From Fervidicola ferrireducens (GTDB taxonomy: Bacteria > Bacillota > Thermosediminibacteria > Thermosediminibacterales > Thermosediminibacteraceae), in contig NZ_LOED01000017.1 of assembly GCF_001562425.1 (NCBI RefSeq), forward strand, positions 1-50,425: DNA of 50,425 bases, written 5' to 3'. Position 1 is the first letter of the stretch. Each line of letters begins with the position of its first letter. The position numbers and the translations under genes were made by a program. This document shows positions 41,460 to 50,269 of this stretch, one piece after another. The notes below the pieces were generated by a model. That model did no database searches. It was not told where the DNA came from and was given only the letters and a program-made list of their open reading frames with translations.

Positions 41460-42146
41460 TCATCCTATAAACTCTTCTTCCTTTATCCTGCCGTCGAGGA
41501 GCCTGACTATGCGGCGTCCGTAGCGGGCCATATCCCTGTCGTGGGTGACCATTACTACAGTTATGCCCCTTTCCGTATTGAGCTTCTGAAAAAGCTCCAT
41601 TATGGCCCGGCCCGTCCTGGAATCCAGGGAACCCGTCGGCTCGTCCGCAAGGACCAAAAGCGGCTCCTGTACAAGAGCCCTCGCTATCGCGACCCTCTGC
41701 TGCTCACCCCCTGAAAGTTCCGAAGGCCTGTGGTGAATTCTGTCGGAAAGTCCAACGGCATCGAGGGCTTCCTTAGCTCGCCTTTTTCTCTCGGCGGATC
41801 CGATGCCCCTATATATCAAGGGAAGTTCCACATTCCCCAAGGCATCAAGCCCTTGAAGCAGGTGAAAATTCTGGAAGACAAACCCTATGTACCTGTTTCT
41901 TATTTCGGAGAGCTTATCGTCGGACACTCTGTCGACCTTCATCCCATCTAAAAAGTATTCTCCGGCACTGGGCCTGTCAAGACACCCTATTACGTTTAAG
42001 AGCGTGGACTTTCCTGAGCCCGAAGGACCCATTATCGAAACGAATTCGCCCCTTTTTACCGAAAGGTTTATATCGGAGAGGGCTTTTACGGCACCCTTTC
42101 CGCTCCTGTATTCTTTGGAAATGCCCTTTAATTCTAAAAGCTCCAA
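41460..42146 (-). CDS. MacB/LolD-type ABC transporter ATP-binding protein
   Basis: A 228-residue ATPase with Walker [10 protein letters not shown] (about 40-48), Q-loop, signature [15 protein letters not shown] (about 142-156), Walker [14 protein letters not shown] (about 162-174) and switch His in MVTHDRDMA. This subgroup powers MacB/LolCDE/FtsX-type permeases, here the one at 38363. The TTG start at 42144-42146 has GGGAGGGG upstream. A run of AAAAT-type repeats lies directly upstream of that site and may affect expression. It follows the tetR gene. Confidence 0.94.
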   Translation of the reverse strand: MELLELKGISKEYRSGKGAVKALSDINLSVKRGEFVSIMGPSGSGKSTLLNVIGCLDRPSAGEYFLDGMKVDRVSDDKLSEIRNRYIGFVFQNFHLLQGLDALGNVELPLIYRGIGSAERKRRAKEALDAVGLSDRIHHRPSELSGGEQQRVAIARALVQEPLLVLADEPTGSLDSRTGRAIMELFQKLNTERGITVVMVTHDRDMARYGRRIVRLLDGRIKEEEFIG

Positions 42147-42165
42147 CGTCTCACCCCTCCCTTTT

Positions 42166-42193
42166 AATAAAATAAAATAAAATAAAATAAAAA
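42166..42193. repeat. Pentanucleotide microsatellite upstream of the ABC ATPase gene
   Basis: About five and a half uninterrupted copies of AATAA lie between tetR and the ATPase ribosome binding site. Slippage could change the leader length in steps of 5 nt without touching coding sequence. Confidence 0.85.
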
Positions 42194-42261
42194 ACCCCCC
42201 CGCTTAAAATCCTATCAGATGCGAGAGGTAAAATCAACTAAATTCTGACTTTGATTTATTA

Positions 42262-42879
42262 TCAATCAGTTTCGACGCATCTTTTCGAAATTCCGTTTAG
42301 GACCACATCGATTATAACTTTCTTTAACTCATCTGGTTTTTTGCCGTCGCCATCCAAAGCACCGGAAAAGAGCACCAGTCGGCTCGATTCTATAAGCATC
42401 ATGGCCGGAATCCTCGGAGAAATATCTCTGAGTTTTCCCGATTTCATTCCTTCCCTCAGAATATCCTCTATCACTTTCGAAGCTTCGTTTCTCACTTTAA
42501 CCATCCACTGGTAGAGCTTCTCATCCATTTCCCAGTGGTCCCTCACCAGGAGTTCGAAAAAACCCGACGACTCGTGAAGGATATTTATCAAAAGCCCCAA
42601 GGCGTTTTCCAATTTTTCCTTGTAATCCTTCCCCTTCCGTGCCGCAACTTTGAACTCGTCCAGAAATTTTGAAGTGAAGTACTTTATTACCTCAACAAAA
42701 AGATGCTTTTTGCTTTTAAAATATTCGTATACCGTCCCTTTCCCAATTCCGGCCGACCTTGCTATTTCCTCCATCCTCGCCCTGTGAAAGCCCTTCTTAG
42801 AAAAAATTTCTCCCGCGGCCTTTATTATTTCCTCATACCTTTCCCTCTTGCGGTCTGAAGCCAGGGCGTCTTTCGACAA
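42262..42879 (-). CDS. TetR/AcrR family transcriptional regulator
   Basis: A 205-residue repressor with the helix-turn-helix KKGFHRARMEEIARSAGIGKG-containing segment (about 28-55) and GTVYEYFKSKKHLF as the end of the DNA-binding domain. The rest is the ligand-binding domain. I prefer the TTG at 42877-42879, six nt after GGAGGTG; an in-frame ATG five codons earlier overlaps that site. It is the fourth gene of the efflux operon. A perfect 16-bp palindrome of the TetR-operator type at the operon promoter is its likely target, giving drug-inducible autoregulation. Confidence 0.93.
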   Translation of the reverse strand: MSKDALASDRKRERYEEIIKAAGEIFSKKGFHRARMEEIARSAGIGKGTVYEYFKSKKHLFVEVIKYFTSKFLDEFKVAARKGKDYKEKLENALGLLINILHESSGFFELLVRDHWEMDEKLYQWMVKVRNEASKVIEDILREGMKSGKLRDISPRIPAMMLIESSRLVLFSGALDGDGKKPDELKKVIIDVVLNGISKRCVETD

Positions 42880-42898
42880 AACTTTCACCTCCATCTTG

Positions 42899-44158
42899 TC
42901 ACTTGCTTATGCTCATGTATATTACGTTGTCAAGATACAGGGCCGCCAGGTTGTACGCGTATATTGCTCCCGCCTTTTGAAGCCTTACCTGCTTTACGGC
43001 TTCTTCCGCCTGGGAAAGGTCCACGCTCCGAATAAGGCCGGCCTCGTAGCTCAGCTTTGCAATGCGGTAGCTTTCCTCTGCCATCTCGAGCGATTTTTCC
43101 AAAATGGGAAGGTTCGCCGATACCGCTGTATAATCCAGGTACGCTTTTCTTACCTCCTGTTCTATTTTGCTCTCTACGTCCTGGTAGTTGAGTTCGGCCT
43201 GCTTCAAGGCGTATTCTTTTTCCTTGTAATGGAAGGTATTTGAAGGATAAACCTTTTTGGTCATATCAAAATCCAGCCTTGCCAGTTCCAGCTGCTCCCT
43301 AGCCTGCACGAGGTCTATTCTATTTTCGCGGGCTTTTGCAAGGAGCTGCTCCAGTTCAACGTTTTTCTCCACGGCCTTGAACTCCGAGCTTTCGGAAAGC
43401 TCTATTTGTCTTGCCATATCCAGTTTCAAGAGCTTTTTCAGGTCTATATACGCCTTTTCCATCTCCACCTCGGCCTTTTTGAGTTCCGCCTCCGCCGTCG
43501 ATACCTTTACCTGAGCATCGAGCAGATCCTTTTTTGTCGCAGAACCGTTTTCGTAAAGGGCTTTGGCTATTCTTTCCATCTCTTTGGCCCTTTCGAGGCT
43601 CTCCCTGGCTATTTCCACCTTATCCCGGGCAGAAAGGGCGGCATAATACGCCGCCTCCACCCCGAAGCGGATGTTCCTTTTGGCCGCCTCCACGCCTAGC
43701 TGTGCAAGTTTCAATTCCATATCGGCGGCCTTTTTGCCGAGTTCCATGGAGTATTCATATTCAAAGTCGCCCGGCATCGGGATATTCGGATATCCCATTT
43801 CTGTAAAACCTTCCGTTGAAGAGTTTCCCGAAATATTTCCTTCTTGTGTAGATCCTTCTGGAGCGGTAATCTGCGTTTCCTGTTCTCTGATTTTCCTCAT
43901 TAGATCTTTAAATTCCTCCGCTGCCTCTTCAGCTTTCCTTTCCCTATATTCTATCTGCTCCTTTTTCAGGCTCGCCTTTTCCACCGCCAGCTCAGAAAGC
44001 CCGATAGCCGGGTTGTTCTTTAGGGCAATCTCCACCGCTTCTTGCAAAGTGAGCTTCAGGGGTTCTTCGGCACTCGTGCCTCCCGCCCCTGAAGATGCGG
44101 CCAAGAGGGAAAGGGCGAAGATTGCCGCGACTACCAAGAGCCTTTTCATCTTCTTCAA
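42899..44158 (-). CDS. TolC/OEP family efflux channel-like protein
   Basis: A 419-residue protein with a signal peptide (KRLLVVAAIFALSLLAASS) and two OEP repeats rich in long coiled-coil helices; the tail SYEAGLIRSVDLSQAEEAV is typical of TolC family proteins. TolC forms an outer-membrane tunnel in diderms. In an apparently monoderm clostridial genome its role is unclear; it may be a wall-spanning or periplasm-like conduit. The TTG start at 44156-44158 has GGGGAGG upstream. It lies directly downstream of the RND pump gene. Confidence 0.88.
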   Translation of the reverse strand: MKKMKRLLVVAAIFALSLLAASSGAGGTSAEEPLKLTLQEAVEIALKNNPAIGLSELAVEKASLKKEQIEYRERKAEEAAEEFKDLMRKIREQETQITAPEGSTQEGNISGNSSTEGFTEMGYPNIPMPGDFEYEYSMELGKKAADMELKLAQLGVEAAKRNIRFGVEAAYYAALSARDKVEIARESLERAKEMERIAKALYENGSATKKDLLDAQVKVSTAEAELKKAEVEMEKAYIDLKKLLKLDMARQIELSESSEFKAVEKNVELEQLLAKARENRIDLVQAREQLELARLDFDMTKKVYPSNTFHYKEKEYALKQAELNYQDVESKIEQEVRKAYLDYTAVSANLPILEKSLEMAEESYRIAKLSYEAGLIRSVDLSQAEEAVKQVRLQKAGAIYAYNLAALYLDNVIYMSISK

Positions 44159-44176
44159 AACATCCGACCTCCCCGG

Positions 44177-47100
44177 TTAATTTTTCCTGGATGCCGGTCG
44201 CATCCTGCCGAAAATTTTCCCAAAATCCTCAAATACGGTATAGAGCACGGGCACGACTATCAGGGTGAGAGCCGTCGACACCGTAAGTCCTCCCATAATG
44301 ACGGTCGCAAGCGCCGCCCGCAGCTCACCGCCTTCACCCAGTCCCAGCGAAAGTGGGAAGAGCCCGAGTATCGTGGTCAGAGTCGTCATGAGTATGGGCC
44401 TAAGCCTTATCGGTCCCGCCTTCAATATAGCCTCTTCTCTAGAAAGTCCGCGCTCCCTCAACTGGTTTATGAAATCTATGAGCACTATGCCGTTGTTAAC
44501 CACTATTCCCGCCAGGGTGATTATTCCTATAAAGGATGCTATGTTGAAGCTTCTTCCGGTCAAGACCAGCGAAAACACGACACCTATTATGCCGAGGGGG
44601 AGCGTAAACATTATGACGAAGGGCTGGAGCAGTGATTCGAACTGCGATGCCATCACCATGTACACCAGGAGTATCGCCAGAACAAAGGCAAGGGCCAGTC
44701 CGCCGAAGGATTCCATCATCTGCTCCTGCTCCCCGCCCATTTCGATGGAGTAACCTTCCGGCAGCTGCAACCCTTTAAGTTTTTGCTGTATTTCTCTGTT
44801 AACATCCCCCGAAAACCTGCCGACGACGCTGGCCGTTACCTTTACCGTCCTTGACTGGTCCTCCCTGTTTATCGAAACCGGCCCCTCTTCTTTCTCCACG
44901 GTTGCTATGCTGGAAAGGGGCAGCATCATCCCCGACGGCGTCGGAATCGCAAGGCTTTTTAATTTTTCGATGTCATCTACCAGGTCTTCCCTGGCCATAA
45001 CCTTCACATCTATCTCTTCCCCGCCGGTCCTCAGCCTCGTCGCCACCGTACCCTGCACCGCCGACTTTACGTAATTTGCCACGTAGGCAGAATTAAGCCC
45101 GTAAAGCGAGGCCACATCCCGATTTACCCTTATGTTTATCTCTGGCCTCTGCTCGGCGAGGCTGCTCTTTACTTCCCTCGTCCCTTGAACAGATTTTACT
45201 ATCTCTTCAACCTGTTTCGATATTTCCTTGAGTTTTGCCATATCATCTCCCTTGATCTTTATAGACACCGCCTCCGACGCTTCACCCAGGAACATCATTC
45301 CCGCCAGAGACTCTACGCTTATCTTTACCCCGGGAATCTTCGCCGTCCTGTTTCTTATTTCCTCCGTAATTTCCTCGCTATTCCTCTTCCTCTCAGAAAG
45401 AGGCTTTAATCTTATCATTACTGATGCTTCGTTGTCCTTTTCTTCTCCCGATTGGGAAAAGCCTGCAATGGTCAGTATGCTTTGTATTTCAGGTATGTCT
45501 TTTACTTTAGAGACCAGCTCGTCTACTGTGCCTTCAAGCACCTCTTTCCTCGTGCCGTCAGGCATCTCGACAGTTATCATCACCATGCCCATGTCGAATT
45601 TGGGCAAGAACTCGGTTCCAACTAAAGGTGCGAGAGCCAGGCTTAAAACGAAAAATACCGCGGCGATCCCAATTACAGCTTTCCGGTGACTGAGAGCCCA
45701 TTTTAAAGCTTTCTTGTAAAATTCGAGGAGCTGGCCGAAAGCCCTGTCGAATCTTTCGCCAACCGCTGAAATAAAGTTCACTCTCCTCGATGTGCCTTTC
45801 CCTACCATCAATTTAGAGCATAACAGCGGTGTAAGCGTAAGCGACACTGCGAGCGAGGCGAGGAGCGAAAAGGTAACCGTCAGCGCCAGTTCCTTGAAAA
45901 GCTGGGCAGCTATACCCTGAACATATACGACCGGCAGGAAAACCACAACCGTAGTAAGGGTGGATGCTATGACAGCCCTAGTGACCTCGTTCGCACCGGA
46001 GATAGCTGCTTCTACGTTCCCTTCGCCTTCCTCCCGGTGCCTGAATATATTGTCGAGTACTACTATGGAGTTGTCGACAAGCATGCCCACGCCGAGTGCA
46101 AGGCCGCCTAATGATAGGAGGTTCAATGTCAGGTTCCCGAAGTACATCAATATAAATGTCGTTATTATAGATATCGGCATCGATATGCCGATGACGAGAG
46201 TAGTCCTCAGGTCGCGGAGAAAAAGATACAGGATAGCTACCGCCAGGATGCCGCCGGTGACGGCGTTGCTCACCACATTTCCGATAGACTTATTTATGAA
46301 ATTGGCCTGATTAAATACTACGCTGTACTCCGACCCGGAAGGAAGCTCTTTTTTAAGCTCTTCAAGCTCCTTCGTGACTTTGTCTGCCACCTGCACGGTG
46401 TTGTAACCACTTTGTTTGTATAGTACAAGGACGACGCTGGGTTTGCCGTTGAGTTTCGATAGAACATCGGTCTCATTGGCATATTCAACCTGTGCTATAC
46501 TCGAAAGTGGTATGGTGCTTCCCGTCGCCGTAGTTATGGGAAGATTTTTGATAGCCGAGATATCCGCAAATTCCGAGTTTATCCTTACCAGGTACTCCCT
46601 CTTTCCATACGAAATACTTCCTCCAGGGAGGTTTAGGTTCTCAAGCTGCAGGGCCTGGACTATGGAATTCATGCTCGTGCCGTATCGCACGAGCTTTTCC
46701 GGGTCCACCACCACGTGAATCTCCTTCGTGGTCCCGCCGAAGACCTGGACCATGCCGACCCCTTCGAGCTGCAGGAGCCTGTTTTTTATCTTGTCCTCCG
46801 CTATTTTTTTAAGCTCCTCCAGATCACTTCCTCCAGCCACAGCTATCTCCATCAGCGGGATCTGGGATGCATCGTATTTGTATATTTGCGGCGATTTCAC
46901 TTCCGACGGAAGCATGTCTTTTATGAGGTCTATCTTCTCCCTTACTTCAAGCACTGCAAAGTCCATGTCGGTGCCCCAGTTGAACTCTACAGTTATATTG
47001 GATACACCTTCAAGTGAAGAAGATTTTATGCTTTTAACGTTGCTAACTGTGGATATAACCTGTTCTAAAGGCTTGGTCACAAGGTTTTCAACCTCTTGCG

Positions 47101-47266
47101 GCCCCGCACCCTCGTACTTAGTAATTATCATTATTGTAGGAAAGCTGATGTTTGGCAAAAGGTCGGTGCCGAGCCTGTCGAGAGACACGGCCCCCAGCAC
47201 CAACACCATAATGATAATCATCACCATCGTGACGGGGTGTTTTATGGAAAGCTTTGCGAGGCTCAT
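44177..47266 (-). CDS. RND family efflux pump (AcrB/HAE1-like)
   Basis: A 1029-residue inner-membrane proton-driven exporter with 12 TMs in two repeats: TM1 HPVTMVMIIIMVLVLGAVS, large porter loops, the TM4 relay GMLVDNSIVVLDNIFRHRE (about 393-411) with its Asp pair, and the second-half TM10/11 region GIITLAGIVVNNGIVLID. Length matches AcrB. It works with the upstream adaptor and the downstream TolC-like protein. Its ATG overlaps the adaptor stop (ATGA), so translation is coupled. The substrate is unknown; the TetR-type control suggests lipophilic compounds or drugs. Confidence 0.95.
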   Translation of the reverse strand: MSLAKLSIKHPVTMVMIIIMVLVLGAVSLDRLGTDLLPNISFPTIMIITKYEGAGPQEVENLVTKPLEQVISTVSNVKSIKSSSLEGVSNITVEFNWGTDMDFAVLEVREKIDLIKDMLPSEVKSPQIYKYDASQIPLMEIAVAGGSDLEELKKIAEDKIKNRLLQLEGVGMVQVFGGTTKEIHVVVDPEKLVRYGTSMNSIVQALQLENLNLPGGSISYGKREYLVRINSEFADISAIKNLPITTATGSTIPLSSIAQVEYANETDVLSKLNGKPSVVLVLYKQSGYNTVQVADKVTKELEELKKELPSGSEYSVVFNQANFINKSIGNVVSNAVTGGILAVAILYLFLRDLRTTLVIGISMPISIITTFILMYFGNLTLNLLSLGGLALGVGMLVDNSIVVLDNIFRHREEGEGNVEAAISGANEVTRAVIASTLTTVVVFLPVVYVQGIAAQLFKELALTVTFSLLASLAVSLTLTPLLCSKLMVGKGTSRRVNFISAVGERFDRAFGQLLEFYKKALKWALSHRKAVIGIAAVFFVLSLALAPLVGTEFLPKFDMGMVMITVEMPDGTRKEVLEGTVDELVSKVKDIPEIQSILTIAGFSQSGEEKDNEASVMIRLKPLSERKRNSEEITEEIRNRTAKIPGVKISVESLAGMMFLGEASEAVSIKIKGDDMAKLKEISKQVEEIVKSVQGTREVKSSLAEQRPEINIRVNRDVASLYGLNSAYVANYVKSAVQGTVATRLRTGGEEIDVKVMAREDLVDDIEKLKSLAIPTPSGMMLPLSSIATVEKEEGPVSINREDQSRTVKVTASVVGRFSGDVNREIQQKLKGLQLPEGYSIEMGGEQEQMMESFGGLALAFVLAILLVYMVMASQFESLLQPFVIMFTLPLGIIGVVFSLVLTGRSFNIASFIGIITLAGIVVNNGIVLIDFINQLRERGLSREEAILKAGPIRLRPILMTTLTTILGLFPLSLGLGEGGELRAALATVIMGGLTVSTALTLIVVPVLYTVFEDFGKIFGRMRPASRKN

Positions 47267-48513
47267 TTCGCTTCCTCCTTGCCTACCACTTCAACGGGCG
47301 AGCCGTCTTCCAGATATTCCTGCCCTTCTACTACCACCGTTGAACCTTCCTTTAGCCCTTTTTCTATTATCGTATACCCTTCTACCGTGGGGCCCACCAC
47401 TACCTCATTGGCTTTTGCGGTATTTTGCTCCACCGTGAAAACTATATCTTTATCATCCTTTCTTAAAACGCACTCTTCGGGAACCGCCAGCACCTTGTCG
47501 TAGGTCAAAACAGCAATTTTTGCCCGTGCAAACATCCCCGGTTTCAAGTCCGCGGGCGGATTTTCAAGCCTCAATTCCACAGGGTACAGGCCTGTCTTTA
47601 GATCCTTATAAGGGCTTGTGCTCGTGACGGTAGCCTTCAAAACAGCATTTATCGAATCCACTGCTACCTCGGCAGTACTGCCTATTTTTACCGAATTTAT
47701 AACATCTTCTGTCACGTTTATCTTGACGAAAAAGCTTCCTGTATCTCCCACAACCGCGACAATAGCCCCAGGGCTCAAAAGCTGCCCCACCCGCACGTCT
47801 ACGTTTCCAACCGTACCATCCACGGGGGATGTTATGAGTGTGTTGTCGAGGGCGTTTTGTGCCGCGGAAAGCGCCGCCCTTGCCTGCTCCATCTGAGACT
47901 TTGCCGCAGCTAAGGTTTCGGGGATAGTGCTCGTTTTAGTCAGTTCAAGCTGTTCTTTAGCCGACTCGTACTGTTCCTTCGTCACATTGTACTGAAGCTG
48001 TATCGCCTCGAAGTCCTTTTTGGAAACCGCCCCCTCTTCGTAGAGCTTCTTCATCCGCTCGTAGTTCTGCGAGACGTTTTTATAGTTTTCCTCGGCCTGC
48101 CTTACCGAAGACTCCAGTTTTTTCAGTTCCTGGTCGAGTTGGGCTTTGGTCCTGTTGTAGCCGGCTTCAGCCGCATTGTAAGCGGCCCTTGCCTGCTGGA
48201 CCTGCGAAATTACATCTTCTTCATCAAGCTTCACCAACACTTGCCCTGCCCTTACCTTTTCGCCGGGCTTTACCAATACTTCTTTTACCCTCCCGGCCAT
48301 TTTGGCAGTCACGACCACCTGGCCTTTCGCTTCAACGGAGCCAGTGAAGAAGCGGTATTCCGAAAGGTCCCTGGCAGAAAGACTTTCCACTCTTACCGGA
48401 ACGGCCTTTTTTTCTTCCGCCGATTCACCGGCCTTTCTGCCGCAACCTCCAACCAGCAATACCGCGATGATACAAATAAGGACAAGAAATACTGTAAATT
48501 TCTTATTCAGCAC
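47263..48513 (-). CDS. RND efflux adaptor lipoprotein (membrane-fusion protein)
   Basis: A 416-residue protein with an N-terminal hydrophobic stretch and lipobox LVGGC (Cys about 26), so it is a lipoprotein, as AcrA is. Then come a lipoyl half-motif (VLVKPGEKVRAGQVLVKLDE), a long alpha-hairpin (about 115-200), the second lipoyl half and a beta-barrel/membrane-proximal end. It bridges the RND pump and the TolC-like protein. The GTG at 48511-48513 behind GAGGGTGG is preferred; an in-frame ATG 20 codons earlier reads through the operator. It is the first gene of the operon. Confidence 0.93.
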   Translation of the reverse strand: MLNKKFTVFLVLICIIAVLLVGGCGRKAGESAEEKKAVPVRVESLSARDLSEYRFFTGSVEAKGQVVVTAKMAGRVKEVLVKPGEKVRAGQVLVKLDEEDVISQVQQARAAYNAAEAGYNRTKAQLDQELKKLESSVRQAEENYKNVSQNYERMKKLYEEGAVSKKDFEAIQLQYNVTKEQYESAKEQLELTKTSTIPETLAAAKSQMEQARAALSAAQNALDNTLITSPVDGTVGNVDVRVGQLLSPGAIVAVVGDTGSFFVKINVTEDVINSVKIGSTAEVAVDSINAVLKATVTSTSPYKDLKTGLYPVELRLENPPADLKPGMFARAKIAVLTYDKVLAVPEECVLRKDDKDIVFTVEQNTAKANEVVVGPTVEGYTIIEKGLKEGSTVVVEGQEYLEDGSPVEVVGKEEAK

Positions 48514-48536
48514 CGTACCACCCTCTCCCCAAAATT

Positions 48537-48552
48537 GACCGACCGGTCGGTC
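48537..48552. promoter_or_regulatory. TetR-type operator of the efflux operon
   Basis: GACCGACCGGTCGGTC is a perfect 16-bp palindrome of the kind bound by AcrR/TetR repressors. It lies about 5-20 nt downstream of the predicted transcription start and just upstream of the first gene, so a bound repressor would block the promoter. Confidence 0.82.
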
Positions 48553-48563
48553 TACATAGGATA

Positions 48564-48592
48564 ATGTTACCACACGTTATGTCCACTTTCAA
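48564..48592 (-). promoter_or_regulatory. Sigma-A promoter of the efflux operon
   Basis: On the minus strand TTGAAA (48587-48592), a 17-nt spacer and TAACAT (48564-48569). The -10 is imperfect, as is common for repressed promoters. Confidence 0.6.
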
Positions 48593-48651
48593 TCACTAAT
48601 AGCTATGCTTCCAACAAAAATACCGCTTTTAAGTCGAAAAAAAGCCTAGAC

Positions 48652-48945
48652 CTAAAATTCCCTTTCTTTTCTGAGCCATTTGGAAATGGATGCAAGCTCG
48701 TCAACTTTATCAGCCACTTCTTTTGGCAGTTTATCCTTATATTCAATTAAAAGGTAACCTACATCATGCTGTTTTGGCGGTTCCACGCCGATCTTCCTTA
48801 AAATCCCTTTTAGCGCAAGCTCCACCGCTTCCTGCGCCTCTCTTACAATATCAGAATAAGCTTTTTCTTCAAAAAGGAACTTTATCATTTTCAATCGAAC
48901 TTTTGCCTTTTCCAAGTAACTTTCCGCAAGTGTTACGTTTGTCAT
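48652..48945 (-). CDS. HEPN domain protein (toxin-like), possibly truncated
   Basis: A 97-residue all-helical protein matching the HEPN family that pairs with minimal nucleotidyltransferases: AESYLEKAKVRLKMIKFLFE, AVELALKGILRKIGVEPPKQ, and a final SISKWLRKEREF. Related proteins usually continue for about 30 residues after this point; here a TAG stop cuts it. The ATG overlaps the stop of the nucleotidyltransferase gene (ATGA), so the pair is translationally coupled. HEPN toxins are RNases in several systems, but the truncation makes activity uncertain. Confidence 0.82.
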   Translation of the reverse strand: MTNVTLAESYLEKAKVRLKMIKFLFEEKAYSDIVREAQEAVELALKGILRKIGVEPPKQHDVGYLLIEYKDKLPKEVADKVDELASISKWLRKEREF

Positions 48946-49397
48946 ATTTCAAACACCTCTCCGTGCTTGTAATCCGGTTTCAAAACCCAATGCCATCGCT
49001 CCCCTGTCACCACTTTTTTTGCTCCCATTTCCTTGAGTTTCGAAGAAAATTCCTGCAAAAACCGGGTAAAAAAGCCTTCCCTGTCAAAAAGTATCAATGC
49101 GTCATCTATCATATCGAGGAAAAGGAGACTCCCTGCCATAACTTCTTCAGGCGTCTTAATAACGGGGGAAAGCGATGTGTAAATCCCGATATTCCTCAAG
49201 CTATACATCCATGGGTTCAAAAGTTCTTCTACCTCTGCGAAACGCTCCATGCGCCTCAGCCTCCCGGATGGAAGGTTTTCTGCCACGATTAAAATGTCTA
49301 TGTCCGATTCCGGGCTGGGCGTGCCCCTCGCCACGGAGCCAAATACCGCCAGTGTTACAAGGTCCTCTCCGTAGACTTCAAGACAAGCTTTGAGCAC
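48942..49397 (-). CDS. MNT-type nucleotidyltransferase (HEPN antitoxin-like)
   Basis: A 151-residue protein with the polymerase-beta nucleotidyltransferase motif FGSVARGTPSPESDIDILIV: Gly20-Ser21 and the Asp32/Asp34 metal pair. In known HEPN/MNT modules the nucleotidyltransferase neutralises the HEPN toxin by adding AMP to it. It is slightly longer than minimal MNT proteins (about 100 residues), with a C-terminal helical part. The start is given as GTG (49395-49397), with only a weak ribosome binding site and an in-frame stop a little upstream; the 5-prime end may be damaged. Confidence 0.85.
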   Translation of the reverse strand: MLKACLEVYGEDLVTLAVFGSVARGTPSPESDIDILIVAENLPSGRLRRMERFAEVEELLNPWMYSLRNIGIYTSLSPVIKTPEEVMAGSLLFLDMIDDALILFDREGFFTRFLQEFSSKLKEMGAKKVVTGERWHWVLKPDYKHGEVFEI

Positions 49398-49586
49398 TCT
49401 TTCGAGTGTTTTTTAAAACTTTCGATAAGCATATTCCCGCCTTCCTTACGTTCCTGTTTTTATGTTACCACTATTATATCAGCCATAAGCTTGCAAATAA
49501 AGGAGTATCGTCAAAAAATTCATTATTGGAAAGTTTGAAAATGGTACATAGGAGGTTTGCAGCAGCTTCAAGAAACCCCACTGTAG

Positions 49587-49615
49587 TTGACTTTACTTAA
49601 CTATTTTGCTACCAT
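49587..49615 (+). promoter_or_regulatory. Promoter of the IS607-family transposase gene
   Basis: TTGACT (49587-49592), a 17-nt spacer and TACCAT (49610-49615), ending 6 nt before the start codon. With so short a leader the gene would be translated with little or no leader sequence. Confidence 0.5.
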
Positions 49616-49621
49616 AAAAGC

Positions 49622-50269
49622 ATGGAACTCTTATCCATTGGAGAAGCAGCGAAGAGATTAGGCGTACACCCGAACAGGCTTCGGGCGTGGGAAAAACAGG
49701 GATTGATCAAGCCCGTGCGGCTGCCCAGCGGCCAGCGGAGATACCCGGTGGAGGAAATCAACCGCATTTTAGGAACGGGAGGGATAAAGGCAGAGCCGGA
49801 CGCGGTTGCCCTCTACGCCAGGGTGTCTACGAAGAAACAGGCTGATGCTGGAAATCTTGAGCGTCAGATGGAGAGGTTGCGGGCATACGCGCAGGAGAAG
49901 GGTTACCGTGTGGTGGCGGAGTATTCGGATGTGGCTTCGGGTTTAAACCAGAACCGGCGGGGTCTTGAGCGTATGCTGAAAGCGGCCGAAAGGGGCGAGT
50001 TCAAGAAATTGCTCATCGAATACCCCGACAGGCTGGCAAGATTCGGGTATACCTATTTGGAACGCCATCTTAAGTACTGCGGTGTGGAGATAGAAATCAC
50101 TTCGCAAAAGGAGCCCGAGGATGCACATACGGAATTGGTCCAAGACTTGTTAGCCATAGTGACTTCATTTTCAGCCCGGCTGTATGGCGCAAGAGGTGGC
50201 AGAAAAGTCCAGCAGGGCTTTTGGGAGCTGATAAGGGATGCCGAAGAAACACAAGAAGGACAAATTTAG
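49622..50269 (+). CDS. tnpA: IS607 family serine transposase TnpA
   Basis: A 215-residue serine recombinase. An N-terminal MerR-like helix-turn-helix (LSIGEAAKRLGVHPNRLRAW, then the RYPVEEINRIL wing) precedes the catalytic resolvase domain with Ser69 in YARVSTKKQ and the arginine-rich RLARFGYTYL region. This inverted domain order is diagnostic of IS607. The element lacks terminal repeats and inserts with little target specificity. The ATG at 49622 lacks a clear ribosome binding site. A tnpB gene starts within its last 32 nt. Confidence 0.95.
   Translation: MELLSIGEAAKRLGVHPNRLRAWEKQGLIKPVRLPSGQRRYPVEEINRILGTGGIKAEPDAVALYARVSTKKQADAGNLERQMERLRAYAQEKGYRVVAEYSDVASGLNQNRRGLERMLKAAERGEFKKLLIEYPDRLARFGYTYLERHLKYCGVEIEITSQKEPEDAHTELVQDLLAIVTSFSARLYGARGGRKVQQGFWELIRDAEETQEGQI

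Noticed and set aside
49406-49600. Plus-strand frame of 64 codons left of the IS607 element
   Set aside because: It has no ribosome binding site or promoter and no recognisable product, and lies in AT-rich intergenic DNA.
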